From positions 2,232,001-2,296,000 of the forward strand of contig WBMQ01000002.1 in assembly GCA_016630905.1 (NCBI GenBank): 64,000 bases of DNA. Reading direction: 5' to 3'. This document shows, piece after piece, positions 25,800 to 37,039 of the stretch (positions within the stretch are counted from its first letter, which is position 1; each line of letters starts with the position of its first letter). The notes below the pieces were generated by a model. The model was not told the DNA's origin and ran no database searches. It worked only from the letters and a program-made list of their open reading frames with translations. The position numbers were made by a program, and so were the translations under genes. The DNA is from Capillidium heterosporum (lineage: Eukaryota; Entomophthoromycota; Entomophthoromycetes; Entomophthorales; Capillidiaceae).

Positions 25800-26400
25800 A
25801 GATCTTTAAGCTGAGCATATTGCTTCAAATAGTCTCAAGAATGAATATACTCAAACAGTTGTACTTAATTGAAAGTGCCATCAAAGTTTGACTGGTATAC
25901 CTAGTAAAAGGGAAACCAGCGTTTAGAATACACATTATCGAGGGCCTCTTTAGGTCCTGCAACTTTAATATGATTTCGTCAGGAACGTCACAAGCAGAAT
26001 ACATATTTATACAGTAGTCTTTGAGATGACTGTAGTATTCAAATTTGTCAGCAAGGAAGTTTCTAAAGTAACCTCAGTTGCTTATGCTATCTTATAGGAT
26101 CTCAAATTTTGGTAGATGGCTATCGATAATGTAAGGGTCCTTTCCGCGGAACAGGATTTCTTGATAAACTTGTACTTCAGTATAAATTCTTTGGCCTTCA
26201 AGTTCACTTTTGGCGAGGCGTGCCAGTGCATACGTAAGTACATAAAGTTACTGACATTCTTAAACATGAAGGGTAATGTAAGCTGATGAAAGTGTTTTCT
26301 AGCTAAGATCAGCCTCAACTAATCTTCTAGTTTTAAGTTTGCAATATCAATGTTGAGTAGGTTGGCCATAAAGTGCCAAAGTTTGTATTTAAGTTTGAAG
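25800..26400 (-). pseudogene. F-box / leucine-rich gene remnant
   Basis: On the minus strand the sequence reads IANLKLED, a TAG at 26319-26321, then LRLILARKHFHQLTLPFMF in the same frame, the pattern of an F-box helix pair. About 60 further residues run to a TAA at 26082-26084, after which more coding-like sequence (VPDEIILKLQDLKRPSIM) is in a different frame. Such proteins recruit SCF ubiquitin ligase substrates through leucine-rich repeats. The stop inside the F-box and the broken frame indicate a dead copy. The extents are approximate. Confidence 0.45.
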
Positions 26401-27090
26401 GAGCATGAGTAAAGGGAACCTGTTGAGTTTATATGCTACTATAGTAAGATTTACATTAGTTTGAGAAAATGAAGTGCCTTAATACACTTAGAAGTAGTCA
26501 TTGAGTGCTTGAATATTGGATGTGATAGGTAAATGGATGGCTGGTTGATGAACTAATAATGGTAGGGAAATGTTTTTGTAGATCTACTAGTCTTCTATTT
26601 TCGGTTCAAAAATGCAAGTAGGTTATAAATATTCAGAATAATTAAATTGATTTGCTACTTCAGCTTGGCAGTGTAGTTTTTCAACACTTGACCCTCGTCC
26701 CAGAGCACCAACTAAGCCAATACTGGTGAACTAAATTTTTATCAATATATCACAAATTCTTTGAAAGTTTACATTTCACTATTGGCTCATGCTATGGTTT
26801 ACTAGAGATAAGTGCCATTAGTTACAAAATATATGATGGCTTATCCATTTTTGATGCCGAAGCTTGGTATACCGATATAAACCTGCCTAATATACATAAG
26901 CTTTTGTATAGTTTAATAATCAATGTACATGACCAACATTAATCAAACTATTATTATTAAATTAACTACAGTAATAAATATTAAACTATACAGTCCACAA
27001 ACGGTGTTAAACTCATTATCCAAATATAAATTTATTTAACCAAGAACGAGAGAAAAGAAGCGATGAAGATTATACTATCCAATCGAACCG
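26401..27090. other. Intergenic region
   Basis: No gene recognised between the F-box remnant and the 3' end of the repeat protein. Confidence 0.55.
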
Positions 27091-28620
27091 TTAAGGAAGT
27101 ACGACGGGATACTTGTGTTCCTCAGGCTTAGGGGGTTCCTTGATCTCGGTTGGGTACTTGGGGGGAGTAGGTTCTTCCTTAGGTTTCTCAGGGGTTTTAG
27201 GCTCGTCAACTTGCTCCTTAACTTTGTTAGGGATTTCAACTGGATACTTGGGAGGGGTGGGCTCCTCCTTCGGCTTCTCAGGGGTCTTGGGTTCTTCAAC
27301 TGGTTTCTCAATATTGTTCTGATCGATGTTTTCTTTGGGCTTCTCAGGAGTCTTAGGTTCTTCAATCTTCTCCTTTGGCTTTTCAGGTACATCTACAGGA
27401 TACTTGGGAGTAGTTACTTCTTTAGGTTTCTCAGGGGTCTTGGGCTCTTCGGCCGGTTTTTCAATATTATTTTGATCGATGTTTTCTTTGGGTTTCTCAG
27501 GGATTTCGACCGGCTTTTCAGGAGTTTTAGGTTCTTCAATCTTTTCCTTTGGCTTTTCGGGTACATCGACGGGGTATTTGGGAGTAGTTACTTCCTCCTT
27601 GGGCTTTTCAGGAGTTTTGGGTTCTTCAACTGGCTTCTCAATATTGTTCTGATCGATGTTTTCCTTGGGCTTCTCAGGAGTCTTAGGTACTTCGATCTGC
27701 TCCTTAGGTTTCTCGGGTACATCGACTGGGTATTTAGGAGTAGTTACCTCCTCCTTAGGTTTTTCAGGAGTCTTAGGCTCTTCGACAGGCTTCTCAACGT
27801 TATTTTGGTCGATGCCTTCCTTTGGTTTCTCAGGTGTTTCGATGGGCTTTTCAGGTGTTTTTGGCTCCTCTACCTTTTCCTTTGGCTTTTCGGGCACATT
27901 GACGGGGTACTTGGGGGTTTGGACTTCCTCTTTAGGCTTTTCAACGTTGGTGGTGTCAGTCTCCTCGCAGTCCTTTTCCTTATTTTCGGCTGGAACTTTA
28001 GGTTCATCTACGACTGTCTTGGAGTTACATTTATGGACGACCTTGGTCTTGCATTTTTTAGGTTCCGGTTCCTTGGGTGGATCAACACTTTCGATTGGAT
28101 ACTTGGGTTTCTCAACTGGAAGTTCAGGTTTCGGTTCGACTGGTTTTTCGACAGGGAGTTCCGGCTTTGGTTCAACCGGTGGCTCTGGTTTTAATTCCGG
28201 CTTTGGCTCAACTGGAGGTTCAGGTTTTGGTTGATCGACCTTATCAGTTGGATACTTGGGAGGCTCTGGTTTTGGCTCAACTGGAGGCTCTGGTTTAGGT
28301 TCCACTGGGAGTTCTGGTTTAGGTTGGTCAACCTTTTCAACTGGGTACTTTGGAGGCTCCGGTTTAGGTTCAGTCGGTTTTTCAATCGGGTACTTGGGAG
28401 GCTCCGGTTTAGGTTGATCCACAGCTTCAACAGGGTACTTAGGGGGCTCTGGCTTTTCAGCCGGTATCTCCGGTTTAGGTTCATCAACGTTTTCAACTGG
28501 ATAGGCAGGTGGCTTAACATTATACTCACGTCTAGCAATCTCGTGATTCAAATTGGGAATAGTTAGGGCAGAACTTTGACCGGCAATGACTGCAGTTAGG
28601 ATGAGGTTGATGATTTTCAT
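27091..28620 (-). CDS. Secreted Pro/Lys/Glu-rich repeat protein
   Basis: Single-exon gene of 509 residues. A signal peptide (about residues 1-19, MKIINLILTAVIAGQSSALT) precedes a mature chain built of two repeat families. The N-terminal third repeats [ED]PKPEPPKYPV[ED]; the C-terminal two thirds repeat a longer unit built from KYPVDVPEKPKE, PKTPEKPKE and IDQNNIEKPVEEPKTP, about five copies. A short non-repeat hinge between them holds the only cysteines (KKCKTKVVHKC and KDCEET). There is no C-terminal hydrophobic tail, so no GPI anchor is predicted. Charge, proline periodicity and secretion suggest an extended cell-wall or extracellular-matrix protein. Family unknown. The high repeat content predicts length variation between strains. 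Confidence 0.85.
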   Translation of the reverse strand: MKIINLILTAVIAGQSSALTIPNLNHEIARREYNVKPPAYPVENVDEPKPEIPAEKPEPPKYPVEAVDQPKPEPPKYPIEKPTEPKPEPPKYPVEKVDQPKPELPVEPKPEPPVEPKPEPPKYPTDKVDQPKPEPPVEPKPELKPEPPVEPKPELPVEKPVEPKPELPVEKPKYPIESVDPPKEPEPKKCKTKVVHKCNSKTVVDEPKVPAENKEKDCEETDTTNVEKPKEEVQTPKYPVNVPEKPKEKVEEPKTPEKPIETPEKPKEGIDQNNVEKPVEEPKTPEKPKEEVTTPKYPVDVPEKPKEQIEVPKTPEKPKENIDQNNIEKPVEEPKTPEKPKEEVTTPKYPVDVPEKPKEKIEEPKTPEKPVEIPEKPKENIDQNNIEKPAEEPKTPEKPKEVTTPKYPVDVPEKPKEKIEEPKTPEKPKENIDQNNIEKPVEEPKTPEKPKEEPTPPKYPVEIPNKVKEQVDEPKTPEKPKEEPTPPKYPTEIKEPPKPEEHKYPVVLP

Positions 28621-30040
28621 TATATTGGATCTAAAGGGAGGGGGGAAGGGATACTGAAGGATATATACTTTTTTAGAGGGAAACGTCTACTTATATACAT
28701 TTAAAGTATCCTGTATAATATAATTTTTGCTACAAAACCACTCCTATTACATACTTTTTAATCAAAGTATCGTACTCAATACATATCTATTAAAATATCG
28801 ATTTGGGTTGGATATTTTGAGCATGAAATTGACTCGGAATTCTCAATGTCTACTGACCTTTGAAAAATTGAACAGAACCGCAGCGAACTGATGGTCATTA
28901 GTATGACTTGCTAACTAGTTCAAACATAACTGAGGGTTGAATGGTAGAGTGGATTAAACCCACAAGATGATGCAGATTAATATATTGGCTTTTCTAGGTT
29001 GGATTGTAGGCTTATATGGTGCCTGGTTGTATTTACACTATTTCCAACAATGGAAAGAATAACACACTTTGTATTATTGTGTGGAATACAAAGTTGAGGG
29101 ATGAGGTGCATGCAGTTAGCCTTTGATAGATGAAATAGAAATTAAAGGTGGGTAAACTTTGAATAAACGATCTATATAATTGCAACATTTAGTGCTATAG
29201 CTTTGAGCAAAAGTCAAAGGACTGTTTAAAGTGTAGCACTTATACTATGCTGTAAAGAATAGGTTCACTATAAGATAGCAAAAGAACGATTATTCAAATT
29301 GAATAAAGATTCCTAATAAATCACTTCCAGTGTCTACATAGATATGCTTATCCCATCTATTCATGAGCAGCTAATTTGAGTAATTTAGTCAGCCATCACT
29401 GTCTTTATTGTCTCTAATTTAAGTGTAAAGTATTGAAGTGTCTCTATATATAGCTAATCTAACAAAAACTTCCGAGCCATATAAAATATATCTTTCTAGT
29501 TAACAATATTTATACAAAGTACAATTCTTAACAACAATAGAAAATTTAGTTCTGAATCTAGTATATTTATTTATGTTCGTTAAACTATACTTTTCACACA
29601 TTTTCATCAATTTGTTAAATTGAAAATTATATATCCTAATCACGATATTAAAATATTATCTAGTAGATTGGTAAATGAAGCAAATATAAGTAGTAGACTC
29701 AAAGTGTTGAGTTCCAAACTTTAGAAGCTATATCAGTTGAAGAAAATTTCAAGCGTGTAATTTAACTACTTCGAGTCAACTTTAGAGCTAAGGATGGTAT
29801 CGAATCAACATATTTGGTGCTTATTGATATATATCCTTATTTGAATAACGGTGTGAATAATGTAAAGCAATTAAAAATGCTGATCACAATATAAACAAGC
29901 AAATTACGCTATGGATTGCCTTAATAATAAGTTAAAGTATGGAATACTTTTATAAGTATTTATTTTTAAATAGGTATTTTCGAAAAATATGTGAGTTTGC
30001 TTATAATTAATGATCCTAATAACACAGGTTAAATTTGAAG
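28621..30040. other. Intergenic, AT-rich
   Basis: A TATATA-rich stretch at about 28660 is the likely promoter of the repeat protein. No other gene or element recognised. Confidence 0.6.
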
Positions 30041-30967
30041 CTAATAAAACAGTACCTGAGGCATAGCATCCCAATCGTCAAACTGATAGCCCTGTTTCAT
30101 CGAAACCAGTGGGTCGATAATTCCCAACTCCTCCTTTATGGAGGCTCTAACGACTCCGTCCAGTTCTTTCGTAACCGTGCCTATGATTTTCTAAGGACGA
30201 TATACATCTCAGCAAAAATATAAATAAAAGTATCGTACCTTGAATTTGACATCAACTTTGTACATAGTTTCAACATAGTTAGGCGGTACTGGAACCTTCA
30301 TGTTGTCAATTATCTTATGGTAGACGACGCAGATGATGTTGCAGAGGGCGTAAAAGACCTGCAAGTAATCCAAATCGAAGGGTATATTCTTCAAATCCAA
30401 ATTCATAAACTCACCTTCGCTGTTCCCTAAGCCGGTAGAACTACTACTGCTGTTCAACCCTGAACTATTTGAGTTGTCTTCGAAGTTGGGTACTAAGGTT
30501 CGACTCTTTCGGAAAAATTGTAAACGTTTAGGTTTACCCCCATCTGAGTTCAGGTATCCGTCGTACTCGGATAATAAAGTTGCTAAAGCCTTACTGAAAT
30601 CTATGGGGTGGGTTATGTCGACTATCGGGCCCAAACTGGAACCTAAGGTAAAGTACTGTACTGAGCTGTAGATGGAATAAGGTTTAATAATTAATATGTT
30701 GTATTATGAAATGGATTACCGCTTTTTGAGCTTATTATTGTCGTACAAACTAGCTATCTCCTCCTTCATAATGATAACAGTATTGAAATAATGACTCTTT
30801 CCTTCAAGTACCCTATGCAAGTGCGCGAAAGTTGCTATACGTTTATTACATAGTACTCTTAAAGATTCTATGTCGCTTGAGCTTGCTGAATTGGAAGGGT
30901 TCGAGTAGCTGTCTGGTTGGTAGTAGTTTGTTGTTAGAGGCGTGGATGGTGGGATATTAGACTCCAT
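30041..30967 (-). CDS. Conserved fungal protein of unknown function
   Basis: Three exons (30720-30967, 30239-30665, 30041-30190) with introns of 54 and 48 bases give 274 residues in continuous frame. The sequence has features I associate with a fungal family lacking an assigned function: RIATFAHLHRVLEGKSHYFN, a KKR-YFTLGSSL segment, IPFDLDYLQVFYALCNII, VYHKII, and VDVKFKKIIGTVTKELD-SIKEELGIIDPL. No signal peptide or clear membrane segment. The N-terminal 35 residues and a central segment are Ser/Asn-rich. The gene is divergent from RRP43, with only 151 bases between the start codons, so they probably share a promoter. Confidence 0.78.
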
Positions 30968-31118
30968 ACTTATATCTACAATAAGAAGCTAAAGATGTTA
31001 CGTATAAAGGATCAAGTAGTGGAAAGATGAATCTGTATATAGTTCCCAGATTTCTATTGGAGTAATGCTATTCTACCAATAAATTAGAAAGTGAAGGTAG
31101 GTTATTTGTTCAAATCAA
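30968..31118. promoter_or_regulatory. Shared divergent promoter
   Basis: Only 151 bases separate the ATG codons of the conserved fungal gene (-) and RRP43 (+), so both must be driven from here. No canonical TATA box stands out. Confidence 0.5.
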
Positions 31119-32306
31119 ATGACTGTTTTTCCAGAAGATGCTGCAATTCCTTTGAATAGATTTGATAAACCTGAGCAGAAAACAATTTTAGCCTTCAACC
31201 CAAGTGATGGATTCCACATTAAAGAGCAAAGCCGACATATTTCTAAAGCTACACCCAAAGCAGTACCTCTACAAGTTCTACGACGAAGGTATTCGACCGG
31301 ACGGGAGAGAGTTCAGCAAATCGAGACCAGTTACTATTAGTTCAAGTAAAGTGGAGTTTATTTTATAAATATAATTTTCAACTACCAATTTCAAATTTCA
31401 ACATTGACTTATACAAGTGATCATTTAGACACAATCGATTCTGCTGAAGGTAGTTCAACTGTAAAGCTAGGGTCGACAATAGCGGTTGCTGGTATCAAGG
31501 TAGAAATTGCTGAACCTTCAACGAGTGCTCCCAATAAGGGTTTCTTAGGTAATTTTAAATACTGTATGAGCAGCATTAATCGAAACAATAGTTGTAAATG
31601 TGGAGGCTGGTCCATTATGCTCTTCAAAGCTGAAACCAGGACCTCCCAGTGAAGTGGCGATGGTGCTATCTGACAAACTGCATCAAATTTTAGTCAAGTA
31701 AATTTATTCCAAGCTATTATGCTTAAAGGTATATAGATCCAACCTTATAAGTCTAGAAAATTTGTGTATACAAGAAGGAGTAGCTGCTTATTGTCTTTAT
31801 TTGGATGTTGTCTGCCTTGCTGCTGCTGGAAACCTATTTGATGCTTCCTTGTTGGCAGCGGTCGCCGCCCTCAACAAACGTAGTTTTTTACTTCAACACT
31901 ACTTTCACTAACCATTTCTAAAAGTCAAACTCCCCAAGGCTGAGATTTTAGAAGATGAAGGTATCGTTCAGTGCGATCCTAACCTAGATACTTATTTCGA
32001 GTTTTTAAATGAAGAGGCGAAGCTGAACATCTACCCACTTTCCTTTGCTATTTTTGATAGGTAGAATTTTTAAAATAATATAAACTGATGTTTTGCGTTA
32101 GCGACAAGATAATGGCTGATCCAACTGCCGAAGAAGAAGATGCCAGTGCTGGCAGTTTAACTTTGGTAGTAAAGTCCGATGACAAGTCGATAGTCTACTC
32201 CAGCAAGGTAGGTGGGGTGCACTTAGACTTGGAAATCCTTAAAGAATGTACACGAAGTGCTTTCTCAAGGGCTTCACACCTACATTCGACCTTACAGAAG
32301 GCTTAG
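31119..32306 (+). CDS. RRP43: Exosome complex subunit RRP43
   Basis: Catalytically inactive RNase PH-fold subunit of the nine-subunit exosome core that processes and degrades RNA in nucleus and cytoplasm. Exons 31119-31345, 31429-31548, 31592-31697, 31737-31879, 31925-32060 and 32102-32306. Order of conserved parts: IRPDGRE, DSAEGSSTVKLGSTIAVAGIK, VEAGPLCSSKLKPGPPSE, LYLDVVCLAAAGNLFDASLLAA and ADPTAEEE. The block AAGNLFDASLLAA and the PLCS-K-RPGPPSE order point to RRP43 rather than RRP42 or RRP45. Exon 1 is not one frame: ISKATPKA is followed by a +1 shift near 31263 into YLYKFYDEGIRPDGRE; without it a stop arrives at 31338-31340. Remaining exons keep frame. Confidence 0.85.
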
Positions 32307-32873
32307 GGTTTGATTAAATCTATATAGAAAGGTGCTGCTTCTTTATCTAATTCTTATTTCTAAATTCCAGACTATACGTTCTTAATGTAAATTAGTGTTC
32401 TTATATAGCAATTAGCTTTAAAAATCTTTTACCTGCAATTCAAAACTGTATTTTTCGGAAATATAAGATATATACTTTGCTAAAGTACCCTTTCAGTACA
32501 AATTACAATCAAAATTAAAAACTCAAATATATAGTAGTAAGTGTATATAAAAGTGCTTTTTAGTATGCATTTTTCTAAGTAGTTGATGTGCACTAAATAG
32601 GAAAATTATATTGGATATATGGGTTAAATTTTTTTGGTAGTTTAATAATATACATAAAGCATAAATATTTATCATCAGCTCAAACGTATAGCATTTCAAG
32701 AATCCAGTGCCAGTATTAGCCAAGATATACCATAGCATAAGCATATCAATTATCAAATATGTATATATTATAACCAGTATCAATAAGCATATTTAAAGGT
32801 GTAAAATATCCCAAAAGTACAACTATGCAAAACCCAAAATTATCTATTCGATCCCTTTAATCTCTATTCAAAC
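32307..32873. other. Intergenic, convergent 3' ends
   Basis: 3' flanks of RRP43 and Vip1. AT-rich, nothing else recognised. Confidence 0.6.
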
Positions 32874-35791
32874 CTAATTCAACTGTAACTCAACTGGTTC
32901 CAACACTTTCTCAATAGTCGAAGTAGGAGTAGTTGGTGTAGTCGCCAAGAAACTAGGATCAGGCTCAATATATTTACTGATAGGTTGAGCTACAAAATCA
33001 GTAGCCAATAGATCGTTGAACTGGTCTAAAGCGGTATCTAAGGGGATGTGATCGGTCAGATCGCGTCTTGGAGCTACCGAAAGGGCATGGCGGTCATCCA
33101 TCTGCAAGTCCATGATAGAAGAGTGGTGAGCACCTGGAGAAAATCCAAGACGCAGCGACCACTCCTTAGTCTGGTTCTCACGTTGGCATTCGTACAATTC
33201 AAAGGTTATTTGGGCTAAATCTATCATTATGGTTTAGTAATGTGTTTTAAGGAAAGGAAAGTACAGTCCATCTCGCCGATATCTTCAGGTTTGAGGCGAA
33301 TGGGTAGACCGCAGTTGAGGACAATGTTTAACAACGTGTGGACGTGAGATTCTAAATATATGATCAGTACAAAATTTACAAAATAAGCTTGCCTTTTGTG
33401 AAGTAAAGTCTCGAAGCCGGACGGTCGCCCTCCTTACAAGCCGTCAATTCCTTGACGATAGCTTTAAGCAGCTGCCCCGAAGTCAGCATACCTATAGATA
33501 ACTTCTCCGAGTCGGTGATGCCATACTCACGCGGTGCGATCATGTCGAAGAAAGTCTTGGCGTTCTTGTACAACACTTTGAGGTGTTGCAACGATCCATC
33601 AGGTGTGGCAAATACCTGCTCCAAGAAGTCGCGGTTGTGCAAAGCGTCGTACTTCAACGAATCATAGAGCTCACAAACCTTACCGGGATCAAACTTGGTA
33701 TCCTCGACGTCACAGAACTCTAAGATCAGTTTCTCCCATCGCTCCTTGAACAGTTGGGGGTTGTCGTTGCAGCACCAGTCTTCTAACGTGGGTAGATTGG
33801 AGAAATTGTTACGCATGATGGTGCGTAGCTCGATCAAGGCCGCCTTGATGGCATCGGCTAGAACACGCGGGTGCATGGTGGGATCTTCGACGCCGGGGAA
33901 TGGTGCTTGTTCCAGTGAAGATCTTTTGAGAACTTCACGCAGCTCGGCTTTGACATAGTCCATCTGCTCTTTGGCGTCGTTACTGTCATCTAACATCTCC
34001 TTCTTGATGGTGATGAAATCATCGGCTAGGCTCTCCTGGTTCAAGAACGATTTTGCAAATGCGTCCGCTAAAATTCAAATTAGTAGATAATGATGAAAAT
34101 AATTACCGGTGGCGATGACTCGGCGCTCGGAGCTGGAGTACAGTAGTACATCTTCCAATAGTGCCTTGTTGATAATTGTTAAATCCTTGCGCATGTTCTC
34201 ACCGAGGTCTGACGAGTGGTGGATGGCGGCATGAGTAAACTAAACCAACAATTAGAACAAAGCTAACAAAAAATTTGCCTCTCCACCCCATTTGATAATC
34301 ACTTGGATCGACTGCAGTTCGCCGGTGAATTTGTCGTTGCTGGGTTTAATCTGTACTTTAGTACTGGGGAGTCTGCCCTTCTTGTTGAGGATCAGTTGAA
34401 TCTGTTGCAACGGCTTAATCTCCTCGCTACCAGCGTCAATACACTCCTGGACAAGAGCACCAAAGTTGGTGATGTCGTTCTGGTTCCTCAAAATCAATTC
34501 CTCACGCTGTACACCAAGCTTCATAGCGATGTCCAAAGTCTTGAGCTTGTACTTGTGCTTCTGCTTGGGAGTACGATCGGCGTGACGGAACACCGAGACG
34601 AAACCTTTCAAAGTCCATGAACTTTCGTAGCTGGCCTCTTTCTTAATGAACGATGAGAACCACTTTTGGGTGGAGACCGATTGGAACATCTCCCGTAGGA
34701 TGGAGGCTGACTCATCGTAGTACTGGTCGTTACCCTTGACAAACGACCACCCGTTGACATCAATTACGTAAGATTTTCCACCGGCTCGCAACATATCGAG
34801 GCCGCAGACACGTTGACCAAATGCCATGCAGATCTTGGCCGCCATTTCCTGCTCTTCGTCGGATAACTCGGTGACGAAACGCATCTCTTTGCCATCTACG
34901 TTGCGTCGTACTACACCATCTACAACTGGTGACTTTCTAGTCTCTGCGTGGGCATAGCCGGGACCAACAGTGTAGACCTTAACATCCTCTGGGTTGTCAA
35001 CATCAACAAATTGCTCATAGACGTAACTTCCTTCCATACGCAGCTCATTATGATCGGGCAAGAATTCAGAGCTCTGGTTGGCGATCTTGCGGAATAGTCG
35101 TCGTGTACCTCCACCAGTCGAAGAGTGGTAATAGATGTTGATGTTGTGATTCTCACCGTCGACCGGTTTTTCGACAAATGGCTTGACCAAAATCTCACCA
35201 TTAACTTTAATCGTGTCTTGATCGATTATAATAAGCTCAGTATTTGTCTGGCTCTTGATCTTTTCCTGAATCTCAGGGGGAAGTCGTTGAAGTACTTCGG
35301 GCTCCAATTTGATACCACCATCTCTATTTACAACCAAACGCTTGGGTGTAGGTACTCCAATATGTTGCAATATCATCAAGATTAAACGTCGATCAAACAG
35401 TACCTTCTGCATGTACAGGTCATTGACTGAAAATGGGCTGCGTAGCTCAAAGTACTCAATCGCTTTGTCGATAGGGAACCCGGAGCTGAAGAAGGATATC
35501 AATATATCACAGTTTGGCCAATCTTCGACCGCTACATACAAAATAAATTGTTTAAATGTCAATGTGATAAAAAGCTACCTTCGTCTAACAAAACCTTATC
35601 TCCAAAGATAATGACATCGAACTCATCATTTGCAATTATTCGGTTCAAAATGTTACGCATAGGCTTGGAACGGGCCTTCACATCGACTGCACATACGCCA
35701 ATAACCGCTAACAACATAAGTGTTAACGGATTTTATAAAACTAAAGCTAATGTCATTAAAAGTTACGTTTTTTCTTGCTGAAGGGCGGCAT
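32874..35791 (-). CDS. Diphosphoinositol pentakisphosphate kinase Vip1/Asp1
   Basis: Bifunctional inositol pyrophosphate enzyme of the cytosol: an N-terminal ATP-grasp kinase adds a 1-position diphosphate to InsP6/InsP7 and a C-terminal histidine-acid-phosphatase-like domain opposes it. Start is the Met at 35791 (MPPFSKKK, 25-base first exon). Landmarks: [54 protein letters not shown] with [38 protein letters not shown], then [10 protein letters not shown] of the phosphatase part, [18 protein letters not shown] and [12 protein letters not shown]. Two introns have GC rather than GT donors (near 34280 and 33400) and still keep frame. The C-terminus is [21 protein letters not shown]-like. No frame defects seen. 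Confidence 0.93.
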
Positions 35792-37039
35792 CTGAAGAAG
35801 CCTCTGTAGCTGTTGGAAATATCTTTCAACCTCTGCATCCTGTTACAAAACTTATCTAACGCTGAAATGTAATCTATCCAATATTTAAACCTTGATGCTT
35901 CTAAATGTTGGTCGTGGGTGGTGCAAATTGGAAGTTGACTAAATTTCAAGGTTGAATTGTTTAGATAGCCGTAAATTTATGCTAAACAAAAGTTTGGGAT
36001 TGGGTGTCGACAAATAAACTGGTTAGAATAAGTGCTGCAGGCCATTGCCATTCTGTTCAAGTGTACTAGATATTTTTACGATGGAATTAGTAAAAAACTA
36101 CTTGGATTGCAATTTAGCATTAAACTTGCAGTGCTTGATTCTGACTAATGTAGTATTTTCAAACAGGACTGTTCTATAAAGTTGAATATTGTGTTGTTAA
36201 AAGTTTTAGTGTATAACTTCACTAACCCCTATAACACCTAGCTATTAGATACATAAAAGTTCAAGAATGTTGCCTTTCGTTTTATAAATAACTGTCAGTT
36301 TGACCGATGAATAGATGTTAAGCCTTGAAGTGCCTTTTACAGTTGCCCTGGGTTTACAGTATTTTAGCTTGTATGTTTCCAGTATAAGCTCAATAAAATT
36401 TTGGCTAATTTCATACCATACCATTTTAAATATAGTCGTGTGATAGAGCTAATCATAGCTTTCACTAGAAATATTTATCAAATTGGATACAAACTCTATA
36501 AGTAAAATGTAGAGGCGATATAGAGTACATCGTACCTTTTGTTGAAAGAATTTATAAATTGCAAAAGCTAAAGTAGCTTCTTCACCAAGTTACTGCATAT
36601 CTACTGTGTTAAGTTAGTACTGGTATACAATGGCATATCTATACAGCAAATTGGTATACTTTTTAAGGCTTTGAATCATAAACCTTCATCTGTATTTAGT
36701 TATATCATCTATATATCTTAAATATCTATATCGCAAGCTCTACAAAACATATCTATTTATTTAACATAAGCTTATAACATCGATGCACATACCTTTTACC
36801 TCCAAAAACTTTGATACTGATACACGAAAAAAATACTGTTGAAAGCAAGGTAAAGGTAAGCAATCTAATTATATATATACTCAATCATCCATAGTATATA
36901 AATCTTTGATGTATATTATATATATACTCATAAAAATGGTATGAGGTTATTTCTATCTGCACAATCCCAATCATAATCAGCTTTATCAGCGCACCGACAT
37001 TTACCTTGTATCTAGTTGCAAGATCCATAACTATATTTA
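35792..37039. other. Intergenic, AT-rich
   Basis: Promoter side of Vip1; nothing else recognised. Confidence 0.55.

Noticed and set aside
27115-28194. Long plus-strand open frame opposite the proline repeat protein
   Set aside because: It is an antisense by-product of the repeats (Pro/Lys/Glu codons reversed give Phe/Leu/Gly/Arg); the minus strand has the signal peptide and promoter.
31263-31275. A 13-base intron explaining the RRP43 frame change
   Set aside because: It would remove the conserved YLYK residues and is implausibly short.
35653-35949. Minus-strand frame upstream of Vip1
   Set aside because: It overlaps the first Vip1 exons in another frame; the MPPFSKKK exon splices correctly into VIGVCAVDV instead.
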